DNA of 64,000 nt from Pseudomonas sp. (GTDB lineage Bacteria > Pseudomonadota > Gammaproteobacteria > Pseudomonadales > Pseudomonadaceae): NCBI RefSeq assembly GCF_017744435.1, contig NZ_JAGIBG010000024.1:1-64000 (forward strand), written 5' to 3'. The position numbers were made by a program, and so were the translations under genes. Below the pieces are notes generated by a model. It was not told the DNA's origin, searched no databases, and saw only the letters and a list, made by a program, of their open reading frames with translations. This document shows positions 27,801-35,974 of this stretch, in pieces (positions within the stretch are counted from its first letter, which is position 1; each line of letters opens with the position of its first letter).

Positions 27801-28559
27801 TTAGTATCTGCTCCAGACAGGTTGGGTTCTTAAGTGTCGCCCAGTGAGGTAAAGCCCGGTGAGCAGCGCCGCGAGCGCGATGCAGAAGGAAGTCAACAGG
27901 GGTATTTCATGGTTGAAAATGTCACTGCTCAGTTGCAGTGGGTTCAATGAGAGTACGCCCTGAGGTGCGGAGCGAGACTGAGCGGATCCTAAGTATCCAG
28001 AGAGCAACATGAGAAATGATAACAGTGAAAATAAGGTGCTGGCTGTATTGAATTTAATGGGTAGCGCGGCTACGACGAGTCCGATGCAGCTGAACGTCAA
28101 GAAGCTGGTGTAAAAACATGCAGTTACGTATAGCAGTTCCGTAATTCTGTAATCACCATAGAGTGGTTTGGTGAGCAGGTAGAAAAGTGCCGCATAGAGC
28201 ACGCTTACCGTGGAGTAACTGAGGAAGTGCGCTGCGAGAAAGCGCCTAATAGCGTCGGGCTGGTAGATGAAAGATCTGATGAAACCGCTCTCACGTCTTC
28301 CGATAAGGTAAAAACTGAATCCAAAAAAAGCAACGCTTGCAGAGATGTACGAGAAAAACCACGAAGCGGAGAGAATATAGGTTTCATTACGGGTGGGTCC
28401 TGCTTCTGAGTGATCTTGTGTCAACAAGAATAGCAGGCAGGGGGCGATGGCTGACCATATAAGAGCTGTGGGTTCTCTCAGGTGCTCTAGGGTTAAGATT
28501 CGCGTGATATGGAATACTTTTTTTGCATTGATGATGATGGGTGTTAAGTGACTGGTCAT
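27801..28559 (-). CDS. mcbE: ABC transporter permease, McbE-like
   Basis: 252 aa, about six hydrophobic segments; position between the YcaO gene and the ATPase gene. Confidence 0.8.
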   Translation of the reverse strand: MTSHLTPIIINAKKVFHITRILTLEHLREPTALIWSAIAPCLLFLLTQDHSEAGPTRNETYILSASWFFSYISASVAFFGFSFYLIGRRESGFIRSFIYQPDAIRRFLAAHFLSYSTVSVLYAALFYLLTKPLYGDYRITELLYVTACFYTSFLTFSCIGLVVAALPIKFNTASTLFSLLSFLMLLSGYLGSAQSRSAPQGVLSLNPLQLSSDIFNHEIPLLTSFCIALAALLTGLYLTGRHLRTQPVWSRY

Positions 28560-29749
28560 GGGAAGGGTACCATTCGGGATAATTGACGTGCGATAACCTG
28601 ATTGAGGAAGTTGGCGGAGTACCTGTTCTTCAGATTGAAATGATTCGCATTGTTCATGTGGAGAAACAGATTAGGTGAGAAATATTTGCAAAAGTATATT
28701 TTTGGATGGTTGGAGGTCAGTCTGGATGTGTAGATGTAACCGTTCAGTTCTAAGCGTCTGAGTGTGCTCAGAAGCGTGTGGCAGTCTAATGGCGGGTGCT
28801 TGGTTGTGAGTACTTCACAATCATCGTAGGGAGTGGCTGTAGACATTGCTATGTAAGTTTCGTAGTTGTTGCAAGCAAGGAAATGTCTAAGGTAGGGGTC
28901 TTGAGGCTCATTGGCTACGCTGTCAATGGACTGCATGTAACGGAACGTTTGCCAGAGCTCCAGGACAGCTTTTTCAAGCGCGTTGCTTGCAGTGTCTGAA
29001 TATGACATGCCTGCGCAATATTGGACCTTGGCGTCGGCACGCATGTTGCCATAGCAGAGCAGAATGCAGGTGCCTGGAAAACGCCCGTCAGTGAGGTCTA
29101 GAACGAGAATGTCCCCAGATTTTGATAGCTCACGAAAGAGGGTTGAGCTGGGTCGAAACTTTAGGAGAGCACACGCTTCGTGATGGTCAAGACGTTTTTT
29201 GAATTTAAGGGTAAGCCAGAATCGCAGTAAGAATTGCCGTTCGAGACTTTCTTTTGCAGCGCCAAATATGGCACTTTCAATATTGTCATGCGCGCTGCAT
29301 CCGCAGGTGTCCCGCATTGGGTAGTACTTGTTGTCAATGTTGTTTCTACATTCTGTTATCGAAAGACATGCCGTGGGGACTTTGCAGGGGGTAAAGTCGA
29401 TTACTCTGTACACGGTGGTGCGATCGAAGACGTGTGATTGAAGTTCTGTATCTGAGTCGTAGGTGGATGTCTGCAGGAATGCCTCCGTGAACTCATTAAG
29501 TTCGTGGTCGCTCAGTCCATCGGCGAGCTTCTCGGCGTCGTTGACCGGGATGTCCAAGTAAAAATGCTTCCGCTCGAAATGCTCACCTCTGGCACAGTCC
29601 GTGACCTTCTCAGACCAACCGCTACTGGATCCGTAGGTTTGCCAGCGACTGCCGCACTCTACGCTGTGAGGTAGGTGTGTTACCGCGCTGGGGCGAAGTA
29701 GCTCGAAATCAGGAGACGAAGGATGATGTACCTCATTGAATGTATTCAT
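28556..29749 (-). CDS. mcbD: YcaO cyclodehydratase, McbD-like
   Basis: GCSAHDNIESAIFGAAKESLERQFLLRFW YcaO motif; proline-containing C-terminus VPFP; genetic context. Confidence 0.82.
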   Translation of the reverse strand: MNTFNEVHHPSSPDFELLRPSAVTHLPHSVECGSRWQTYGSSSGWSEKVTDCARGEHFERKHFYLDIPVNDAEKLADGLSDHELNEFTEAFLQTSTYDSDTELQSHVFDRTTVYRVIDFTPCKVPTACLSITECRNNIDNKYYPMRDTCGCSAHDNIESAIFGAAKESLERQFLLRFWLTLKFKKRLDHHEACALLKFRPSSTLFRELSKSGDILVLDLTDGRFPGTCILLCYGNMRADAKVQYCAGMSYSDTASNALEKAVLELWQTFRYMQSIDSVANEPQDPYLRHFLACNNYETYIAMSTATPYDDCEVLTTKHPPLDCHTLLSTLRRLELNGYIYTSRLTSNHPKIYFCKYFSPNLFLHMNNANHFNLKNRYSANFLNQVIARQLSRMVPFP

Positions 29750-29753
29750 TGAT

Positions 29754-30545
29754 TTAACCTATCAATTGGATGCATGTCGGCAAGAATAGGGTTGGGTTAA
29801 GATTCAGCAGTTTTGTTATTTGATGGTCTGTGAAGGCGGACCAAGGTCTGCTTTCTAAATTTAATTCTTTGCTGCGTAGGTCTGTGAGCATGTACAGCGA
29901 GCCTACCTCCATTAGGGCGTGGCGGTAACCTCGATATCGATATTTAAACAATGCTTTCGGCAGATATATTACATAGATGAGTGCTAGGGCAGGTGTGCCG
30001 ATCTCTGGGTTTTGTGGGGTAATAGCTTGGGTAAGTTGTTTGGTATTAATGTTTGTACTGTGTACTTCAAATGTTTGGGATGCTGGGAGCAGATGCAGGG
30101 CTATACAGTCAGTTGGCCACTGTTCAATTCTGTTGTTTAGATTGATGCAAAATATTTCAATTGGAAAAATTGCCCCAGCGCTCGGGTAGCCGCGCTTGTG
30201 GTTGGATCCGATTTTTTTTAAGAGGGGAGCTATTAGGTTGCGAACGGAATCAAAGTGCATGCGGCGCTCATAGAAGTGATCGCACGATTCGTTTCTTACG
30301 AGGGGGTGATCCAAAGGGAGGGCTGATAGCTGAAACTCGCAGGCTTCGGCCTCATTTGTGAGGGTGTTGAGTTTCAGCTCTTTGCCGGTTAGCTTACTTA
30401 GGTCTTTAGCGGGTATGTGATGGAGAGTGCTCAGATGTCGCGTTGCCTCGTGAAGTGTATAGTTCCCTTTGGCATGAAATGCTAATGTTTCGTCGAGAAC
30501 TCTGGAGTCGGTAAATCTTGAATACTCATCGTGACTAATACTCAT
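29754..30545 (-). CDS. mcbC: FMN-dependent azoline dehydrogenase, McbC/SagB-like
   Basis: FYERRMHFDS, RGYPSAGAIFPIEIFCINLN, GYRHALMEVGSLYMLTDL nitroreductase/SagB motifs. Confidence 0.85.
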   Translation of the reverse strand: MSISHDEYSRFTDSRVLDETLAFHAKGNYTLHEATRHLSTLHHIPAKDLSKLTGKELKLNTLTNEAEACEFQLSALPLDHPLVRNESCDHFYERRMHFDSVRNLIAPLLKKIGSNHKRGYPSAGAIFPIEIFCINLNNRIEQWPTDCIALHLLPASQTFEVHSTNINTKQLTQAITPQNPEIGTPALALIYVIYLPKALFKYRYRGYRHALMEVGSLYMLTDLRSKELNLESRPWSAFTDHQITKLLNLNPTLFLPTCIQLIG

Positions 30546-31407
30546 TTTGTTTACCTAAGCATTCGCAGAATGGCCAGTGGACGCTTACTTCTTCGGTGGT
30601 AGCACCGGTCTCAAGGTCGATGGTTCTGGATAGAAGTGTCTGGTCTTGCGTGTACTTGGACTTTGGTGCTTGCGTAAGCTTGCTTGTGAAGGAAATGATG
30701 GTTCCCAGGATCAGTGAAGTCTGGAAGTCGTCAATTGCTGCTTTAGGTAGGTCATAGTTGTTGTTGCAGCAAAAGGCCCATATTTTGCTCCATGGGTGTT
30801 GGCTTAAGCGTTTGGATTCGTAGTATGTAACTCGATCGAGAGTGCAAAAGGCACACGGGTTTCCTATTGATGGCACATGCACTTCTGTTAGGTGAAAGTA
30901 ACGATTGCTTATGAATCCGATGCTGATGCCGTGCTCCGGGTTCTCTTTCGTTAGATTTGTGTAGATGCTTCTGATTGAGTTAGGGCAAAGTTTAAGGCAG
31001 GCGATAACGAATAGCGTTGGTGTGCAGGCGTCAGGTGCTTCAAAGTGCTCGATTTTTTTGATTGTTATTGAGTTGCTGTGTTTTTTCTCGTAAAACTGTA
31101 TCAGTGGTAGGGGTACGTCTAGGTCGTGATAAATAATTACATTTTTAAAGTGTGGTGGATCAGCTTTCTCTCCCAGAATTGATAACGATTTTAAAAAGTT
31201 TAACGTACTTGTTGGTTCAAGATTCTCGATTTCAAAAATATCTTCAAGTTCATGGAGTTTAATGTATTTGGATTGGGTGCTCTCAATTTTCTGCAAAGCC
31301 CTGATTATTTTGGGTTCTGTGATTTTTGTAAATCCTGTGCTCGAAAAAATCATGGGGTCTAGGTCGAAATTTAATATCTCGTAATTGTAGATTCTCAATA
31401 AGTTCAT
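30535..31407 (-). CDS. mcbB: McbB-like precursor-recognition/zinc-binding protein
   Basis: 290 aa; Cys pairs CAFC, CC, CEC; first enzyme gene after the precursor, overlaps mcbC start. Confidence 0.78.
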   Translation of the reverse strand: MNLLRIYNYEILNFDLDPMIFSSTGFTKITEPKIIRALQKIESTQSKYIKLHELEDIFEIENLEPTSTLNFLKSLSILGEKADPPHFKNVIIYHDLDVPLPLIQFYEKKHSNSITIKKIEHFEAPDACTPTLFVIACLKLCPNSIRSIYTNLTKENPEHGISIGFISNRYFHLTEVHVPSIGNPCAFCTLDRVTYYESKRLSQHPWSKIWAFCCNNNYDLPKAAIDDFQTSLILGTIISFTSKLTQAPKSKYTQDQTLLSRTIDLETGATTEEVSVHWPFCECLGKQNEY

Positions 31408-31427
31408 TGGATTGCCTTTTGCATGAT

Positions 31428-31462
31428 GCGGGCGTTCCTGGCGTTATGCTGGGAACGCTCGC
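31428..31462 (-). other. Intercistronic RNA hairpin between mcbA and mcbB
   Basis: GCGGGCGTTCC (31428-31438) / GGAACGCTCGC (31452-31462), 11-bp arms, one mismatch. Confidence 0.6.
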
Positions 31463-31484
31463 TCCTTAGAAAGTTATGGGGTTA

Positions 31485-31691
31485 TCAGTTTGCGTTGCCT
31501 TCGATGTCAATAGCGTTTCCCCCGCTACCACCGGAACCGCCACTACCACCGCTGCACCCGCCTCCACCGCCGCAGCCACCACTACCACCGCAACCACCGG
31601 CGCCGCCAGAACCCCCGAAAAACTCGGAGTCCATATCGCAATTACTGTCGGAGGACAGTTCAAGGATGTTGATGCCGTATTGAGTTTCCAT
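31485..31691 (-). CDS. mcbA: Microcin B17-like thiazole/oxazole-modified peptide precursor
   Basis: METQYGINILELSSDSNCDMDSEFFGGSGGAGGCGGSGGCGGGGGCSGGSGGSGGSGGNAIDIEGNAN: leader plus Gly/Ser/Cys core, first gene of the mcbBCDEF-like operon. Confidence 0.88.
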   Translation of the reverse strand: METQYGINILELSSDSNCDMDSEFFGGSGGAGGCGGSGGCGGGGGCSGGSGGSGGSGGNAIDIEGNAN

Positions 31692-31802
31692 AGTGTCTCC
31701 TTAATTGTTTTTGTTGTCGCCCGATGTGTGCGGGCATCTACAGGTTTAGAAGTTTCACTTTTCATTGTCAATGCGGCGACGAGCTTTGCGTAGGTGTGCG
31801 GG

Positions 31803-31815
31803 CATAATAATTATG
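31803..31815. promoter_or_regulatory. Palindrome CATAAT-A-ATTATG upstream of mcbA, possible -10/operator
   Basis: Perfect 6-1-6 inverted repeat in the AT-rich upstream region. Confidence 0.45.
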
Positions 31816-31835
31816 TTTGGTTCGAAGAGGTGAGT

Positions 31836-31864
31836 GTAGGAACGTTCCTATGGAAAATTCCTAC
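31836..31864. promoter_or_regulatory. Candidate operator: perfect 14-bp palindrome TAGGAACGTTCCTA plus a further TTCCTAC half-site
   Basis: 31837-31850 is self-complementary; GTAGGAA (31836) and TTCCTAC (31858) also form an inverted repeat. Confidence 0.5.
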
Positions 31865-32135
31865 TTAGGGGAGTTGTTTCTGGCTACTTATGCGGTGGGC
31901 TAAATTTATTGTAGGTTTTATAATCGTCTCGCGTAAGAAAATTTTCTTTGTGATGTCAGATGATTATTTTTCTTCACGTCTCTCAGTTGTTGGGTGTCAG
32001 AGGGGGGCGGCACGATGTTTAGTCAATAATCATTGCGGCAGATTGTTTCAAGATGTTTGGTCTCGCTCTCATGCACGATTGCATTTTATTGGGAGTGGAT
32101 GGAACGGCTTCTTTTCACTAGATTGCATCGGCCTG

Positions 32136-32516
32136 ATGTCGCACGACCCCAACGGCAAGCTCGACCGCAAGGCATTGCCGGCCATCGAGATCGGTGGGCA
32201 GCACAGCCAGGCCTACCTGGCGCCGCGGGATGAGCTGGAGGCTGCGCTGGCCGGTATCTGGGCCGACGTGCTCAAGGCCGAGCGGGTCGGGGTGCATGAC
32301 AACTTCTTCGAGCTGGGCGGGCATTCGCTGCTGGCCACACAGATCGCTTCGCGGGTGCAGAAGCAGCTGCAATTGAACGTGCCGCTGCGGGCGATGTTCG
32401 AGTGCAGCACGGTGGAGGAATTGGCCGAGTATGTGCGCGGGTTGCAGGGCAGCGAGGTGGATGAGGCGAAGGCTGATCGGCTCAGTGACCTGATGGCTGA
32501 GTTCGAAGGACTGTAA
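32136..32516 (+). pseudogene. Duplicated pvdL 3' fragment encoding an intact stand-alone PCP (thiolation) domain; in frame with ORF 31890..32516
   Basis: [21 protein letters not shown]...[15 protein letters not shown]...LMAEFEGL nearly identical to the PvdL C-terminus. Confidence 0.85.
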
Positions 32517-32738
32517 GTTGATTGGCTAGCCTGTGCTGGCCTCTTCGCGGGTAAACCCGCTCCCACAAGGATCGCACACACCTCAAGGGTAATGAGGTAC
32601 CTGTGGGAGCGGGTTCATCGGGACGCCGAACCGCCGCGAAGAGGCCGGCACAGACAAGCTGGAACTCAGCGCTTGCCGAGAATCTTCCCGAGCAACTCGG
32701 GCCGCGGTGCCCCTTGCTGGCTCTGCAGGTTGCCCTGC
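32149..32738. repeat. Direct duplication copy 2: pvdL 3' end + REP spacer + dsbG 3' end
   Basis: Counterpart of 26518-27089. Confidence 0.92.
32540..32641. repeat. Inverted REP pair in pvdL'-dsbG spacer (diverged from copy 1)
   Basis: cttcgcgggtaaacccgctcccaca ... ctgtgggagcgggttcatcgggacgccgaaccgccgcgaagaggccggcaca. Confidence 0.8.
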
Positions 32739-33424
32739 TCATCCTGATAGAAGATCGCTGGCGTCGCCTGCAGCCCCATCTCATCCATCAGCGCCATGTT
32801 CGCCGCCAGCTTCTGCTGCACGGCATCTGGCACCTTGTCCAGCGGCTTCAAGGCACTCGCCTTGCCCGCTTTCTCGTGCTCATGCAGCGCCTTGGCCGGG
32901 TCCTTGGCGGCCAGCAGTGCCGCCGACTTGCCCGGGCTGTCCTCGCGGATGATGCCGACCATGATATGGCGCAACTGCACCTTGCCCGAGTCTACCCAGG
33001 GCCGCGCCTGCTCCCAGAACATGTTGCAGTACGGGCAGTTGGGGTCGCTGAACAGGTACACCTTGCGTGGCGCGCTGTCCTTGCCGTCGGCGATCCAGGC
33101 GGTTTTCTCCATCTTCGCCCAGATCTCTTTGCTCATCGGCGCGTACACCAGCTTCTGCAGCGGCTCGGCGCTGAGGTCCTTGCCCTGTTCGTCGAACAGG
33201 CTGCCGACCAGCACGTGCTTGCCGTCGGGCGTCAGGTACAGCGCCAGGGCACTGTTCTGGTACTCGGCGGCATAGCCGCGCAGGCCGTTGGGCGCATCGA
33301 AGCTGCCCTTGATTTCGGCGCCCTTGGCTTGCAGTTGCTGGATCGCCTTGGGCAGGTCTTCGGCCTGCGCCAGCGGGGCGGCCAGCAGGGCCAGGGACAG
33401 GGGTAGCAGAGCAGTCAATCGCAT
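32666..33424 (-). CDS. dsbG: Thiol:disulfide interchange protein DsbG
   Basis: Signal peptide, LFSDPNCPYCNMFWEQ active-site motif; start MRLTALLPLSLALLAAPLAQA. Confidence 0.9.
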   Translation of the reverse strand: MRLTALLPLSLALLAAPLAQAEDLPKAIQQLQAKGAEIKGSFDAPNGLRGYAAEYQNSALALYLTPDGKHVLVGSLFDEQGKDLSAEPLQKLVYAPMSKEIWAKMEKTAWIADGKDSAPRKVYLFSDPNCPYCNMFWEQARPWVDSGKVQLRHIMVGIIREDSPGKSAALLAAKDPAKALHEHEKAGKASALKPLDKVPDAVQQKLAANMALMDEMGLQATPAIFYQDEQGNLQSQQGAPRPELLGKILGKR

Positions 33425-33425
33425 G

Positions 33426-34262
33426 TCAGTTTCCTTGTGCGGCAGGGGCGGGCACCTTGGCCCGCTCGAAGGGTTCCAGGGCATGACGCAGGCTGGCCCG
33501 CGACAGCTCACCGAGGTGGCTGCCGATCAGGCGGCCGTCGGCGTCGTAGAACAGGGTGGTGGGCAGCGCCATCGAACCGACCCGCTGGGCCAGCGCGCCG
33601 GTGCCGTCGAACAGCACATGGGTCAGGCTCAGGCCGGTGGTGGCGAGGAAGGTCGTGACGTTTTCCGGCGTCTCGCCCTGGTTGACGAAAATGAAGGTCA
33701 CGTGGGGGTATTCGCCCTGGGCCTGTTGCAGCACCGGCATTTCCCGGCGGCATGGCGGGCACCAGGTGGCCCAGATATTGATCACCAGCGGTTTGCCACG
33801 GTAGCTGTGCAGGGCCACGGACTGGCCAGCGGCATTGCGCAGGCTCAGCTCGGGCAGTGCGGTGCCCTTGCTGTACAGGTGGCTGCCCAGGCTGGTCAGG
33901 CCCCAGAACAACGCACCGCTGAACAGTGCCCAGCCCAGCGGGCGCCGCAGACCAGGCTGGCGCCAGCCCTGCCAGAGGGTGGCGAGGACGATGCCGATCA
34001 GGCCCGACCAGAGCAGGAAGCCGCCGTCGCGGATGTCGATGACTTGCACCAGGTCGTCGCGGTACATCGGCCAGTAGGCCAGCACGAAACCCAGGCGGGC
34101 GCACAACAGGCCGACCAGGAACAGGTTGAACAGCGCCGATTCCGGGCTTTCGCCGCCCCGCCGGGCGACCCACCAGCCAACCAGGCAGGCGACGCCGAGG
34201 GCGGCGAGCATCAGCAGGTGGTTGAGGGCCATGGTTAGCGGCCCGAGAGTTACCGTCAGCAT
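33426..34262 (-). CDS. TlpA-like thiol-disulfide reductase with N-terminal membrane domain
   Basis: VINIWATWCPPCRREMPVLQQ thioredoxin motif after several TM segments. Confidence 0.85.
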   Translation of the reverse strand: MLTVTLGPLTMALNHLLMLAALGVACLVGWWVARRGGESPESALFNLFLVGLLCARLGFVLAYWPMYRDDLVQVIDIRDGGFLLWSGLIGIVLATLWQGWRQPGLRRPLGWALFSGALFWGLTSLGSHLYSKGTALPELSLRNAAGQSVALHSYRGKPLVINIWATWCPPCRREMPVLQQAQGEYPHVTFIFVNQGETPENVTTFLATTGLSLTHVLFDGTGALAQRVGSMALPTTLFYDADGRLIGSHLGELSRASLRHALEPFERAKVPAPAAQGN

Positions 34263-35974
34263 CAGCCTTGGCTCCGGGTCTGGGTCCAGTGTTGCAGGAA
34301 CGCGGCGGCATCCACTTCACCGGTGATGCGCCGTGCGCGGCGCTCTTCGCCTTCCGGGCCGAGCCAGATGATGCTGGGCGGGCCGGGCACCTGATAGTGC
34401 TGCAGCAGGGCGCGGCTGGCGGCAGAGTCGGCGGTCACGTCCAGGCGCAGCAGGTGCACGCCGGCCAGGCTGGTTTGCACGTCAGGGCGGGTGAACACCT
34501 GCTTTTCCATGACCTTGCACGACACGCACCAGTCGGCGTAGTAGTCGACCATGACCCACTGGCCGCGGGCCTTGGCGGCATTCAGCTCGCGTTGCAGGGC
34601 TTCAGGGCTGCTGACCGTGACGAAGTGCTCGTCGGCCTTTTGCACGGTGGCGGCTGCGCTGCCGCCGGCGAACGGCCGCAGCGGTTGCCACAGATCGTCG
34701 CCCCCCGCAGCAGCGCCAACCAGCAGCAAGCCACCCCACAAAGCGCCCAGCAGCGGTACGGCACGCAACGCTGGCAAGCGCTGCAGGGCCGGCCACATGG
34801 CCCAGCCCAGGGCAATCAGCCAGGCACCGCTCAGGGCCAGCAACACGGGGGCGGCGAGCAGGCTGCGCACGGTGTACAGGGCCATGGCCAGGAACACGAA
34901 GCCGAACACGCCCTTGACCCGATTCATCCATGCGCCCGGGCGCGGCAGGTAGCGATTGCCCAAGGTCACCAGCAACAGCAACGGTACGCCCATGCCCAGG
35001 CCGAGGCTGAACAGCACCAGCGCGCCTTGCAGCACATCGCCGCTTTGCGCGATGTACAGCAGGGCACCGGCCAGTGGCGCGGTCATGCAGGGGCCGAGCA
35101 GCAGGCCGGAAAGCGCGCCCAACAGCGCTGCGCCGTACAGGTTGCCGCCGCGGGTGCCTTGGCCGGCGCGGTCGAGGCGATCACGCAGGGCCGCCGGCAG
35201 CTGCAGCTCGAAGGCGCCGAACATGGGCAGGGCGAGGAGGATGAACAAGCCGGCCAGGCTGCCCAGCAGCCAAGGTTGCTGCAGCCACGCCTGCAGGCTG
35301 GCCCCCAGCAGTGCCGCGACCACACCCAGGGCCGCATACACCAGCGCCATGCTCAGCACATACACCCCGGCCAGCAGCCAGCCACGCCGGGCGCTGGCGC
35401 CGTTGCCCAGGACCAGGCCGGCGAGGATCGGCAGCATCGGCAGCGAGCAGGGGGTGAAGGCCAGCAGCAGGCCGAGGCCGAAGAACGCCAGCAGGCTCCA
35501 GGCCAGGCTGGCGCTCTGCAGGCCGCTGGCCAGTGCCTGGTCGCTGGCTTGTTCGGCGGCCGGCGTCGCGCTGCCGCCCAGGTCGATGGCGGTGGTCTGC
35601 GGCGGGTAGCACAGGCCGGCATCGGCACAGCCCTGCCAGCCCAGGCGCAACTGGCCCTGGGCATTGGCCGGGATCAGCAGTTCGAGCTGGTCGCGGTACA
35701 CCGCGCTGTCACCGAAGAACTCGTCGTGGTGGTTCAGGGCCGGCGGCAGTTGCGGCTGTTGCTCGGCCGTCAGGCCGTCGAACTTCAGGCGCTTCTGGTA
35801 CAGGTAGTAACCCTGCTTGATCTGGAAGTACAGGCGCATCTGGCCATCGGCCTGGCGGTCGTGGGTGAGCACGAACGCCTGGTTGACCGGCAGGAAGTCG
35901 GGTTTGGCGTCGAACGGGTTGGCCTGCAACGGGCCAGCCAGGAGGAACGTCAGGAAGAGCAAAAGGATGCGCAT
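34262..35974 (-). CDS. dsbD: Thiol:disulfide interchange protein DsbD
   Basis: Signal peptide, central TM domain with PCSLPMLPI, C-terminal DWCVSCK thioredoxin domain. Confidence 0.92.
   Translation of the reverse strand: MRILLLFLTFLLAGPLQANPFDAKPDFLPVNQAFVLTHDRQADGQMRLYFQIKQGYYLYQKRLKFDGLTAEQQPQLPPALNHHDEFFGDSAVYRDQLELLIPANAQGQLRLGWQGCADAGLCYPPQTTAIDLGGSATPAAEQASDQALASGLQSASLAWSLLAFFGLGLLLAFTPCSLPMLPILAGLVLGNGASARRGWLLAGVYVLSMALVYAALGVVAALLGASLQAWLQQPWLLGSLAGLFILLALPMFGAFELQLPAALRDRLDRAGQGTRGGNLYGAALLGALSGLLLGPCMTAPLAGALLYIAQSGDVLQGALVLFSLGLGMGVPLLLLVTLGNRYLPRPGAWMNRVKGVFGFVFLAMALYTVRSLLAAPVLLALSGAWLIALGWAMWPALQRLPALRAVPLLGALWGGLLLVGAAAGGDDLWQPLRPFAGGSAAATVQKADEHFVTVSSPEALQRELNAAKARGQWVMVDYYADWCVSCKVMEKQVFTRPDVQTSLAGVHLLRLDVTADSAASRALLQHYQVPGPPSIIWLGPEGEERRARRITGEVDAAAFLQHWTQTRSQG

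Noticed and set aside
31423-31793. Proline-rich (31423..31683 +) and Thr/Ala-rich (31476..31793 +) ORFs, and 31466..31771 -
   Set aside because: Alternative-frame or antisense readings of the repetitive GGC/GGT codons of the microcin precursor; the 31485..31691 - frame has leader, core and operon context.
27090-32140. Possibility that the AT-rich island is a transposon or phage-derived element
   Set aside because: No transposase, integrase, terminal inverted repeats or tRNA attachment site seen; the flanking structure fits homologous duplication instead.
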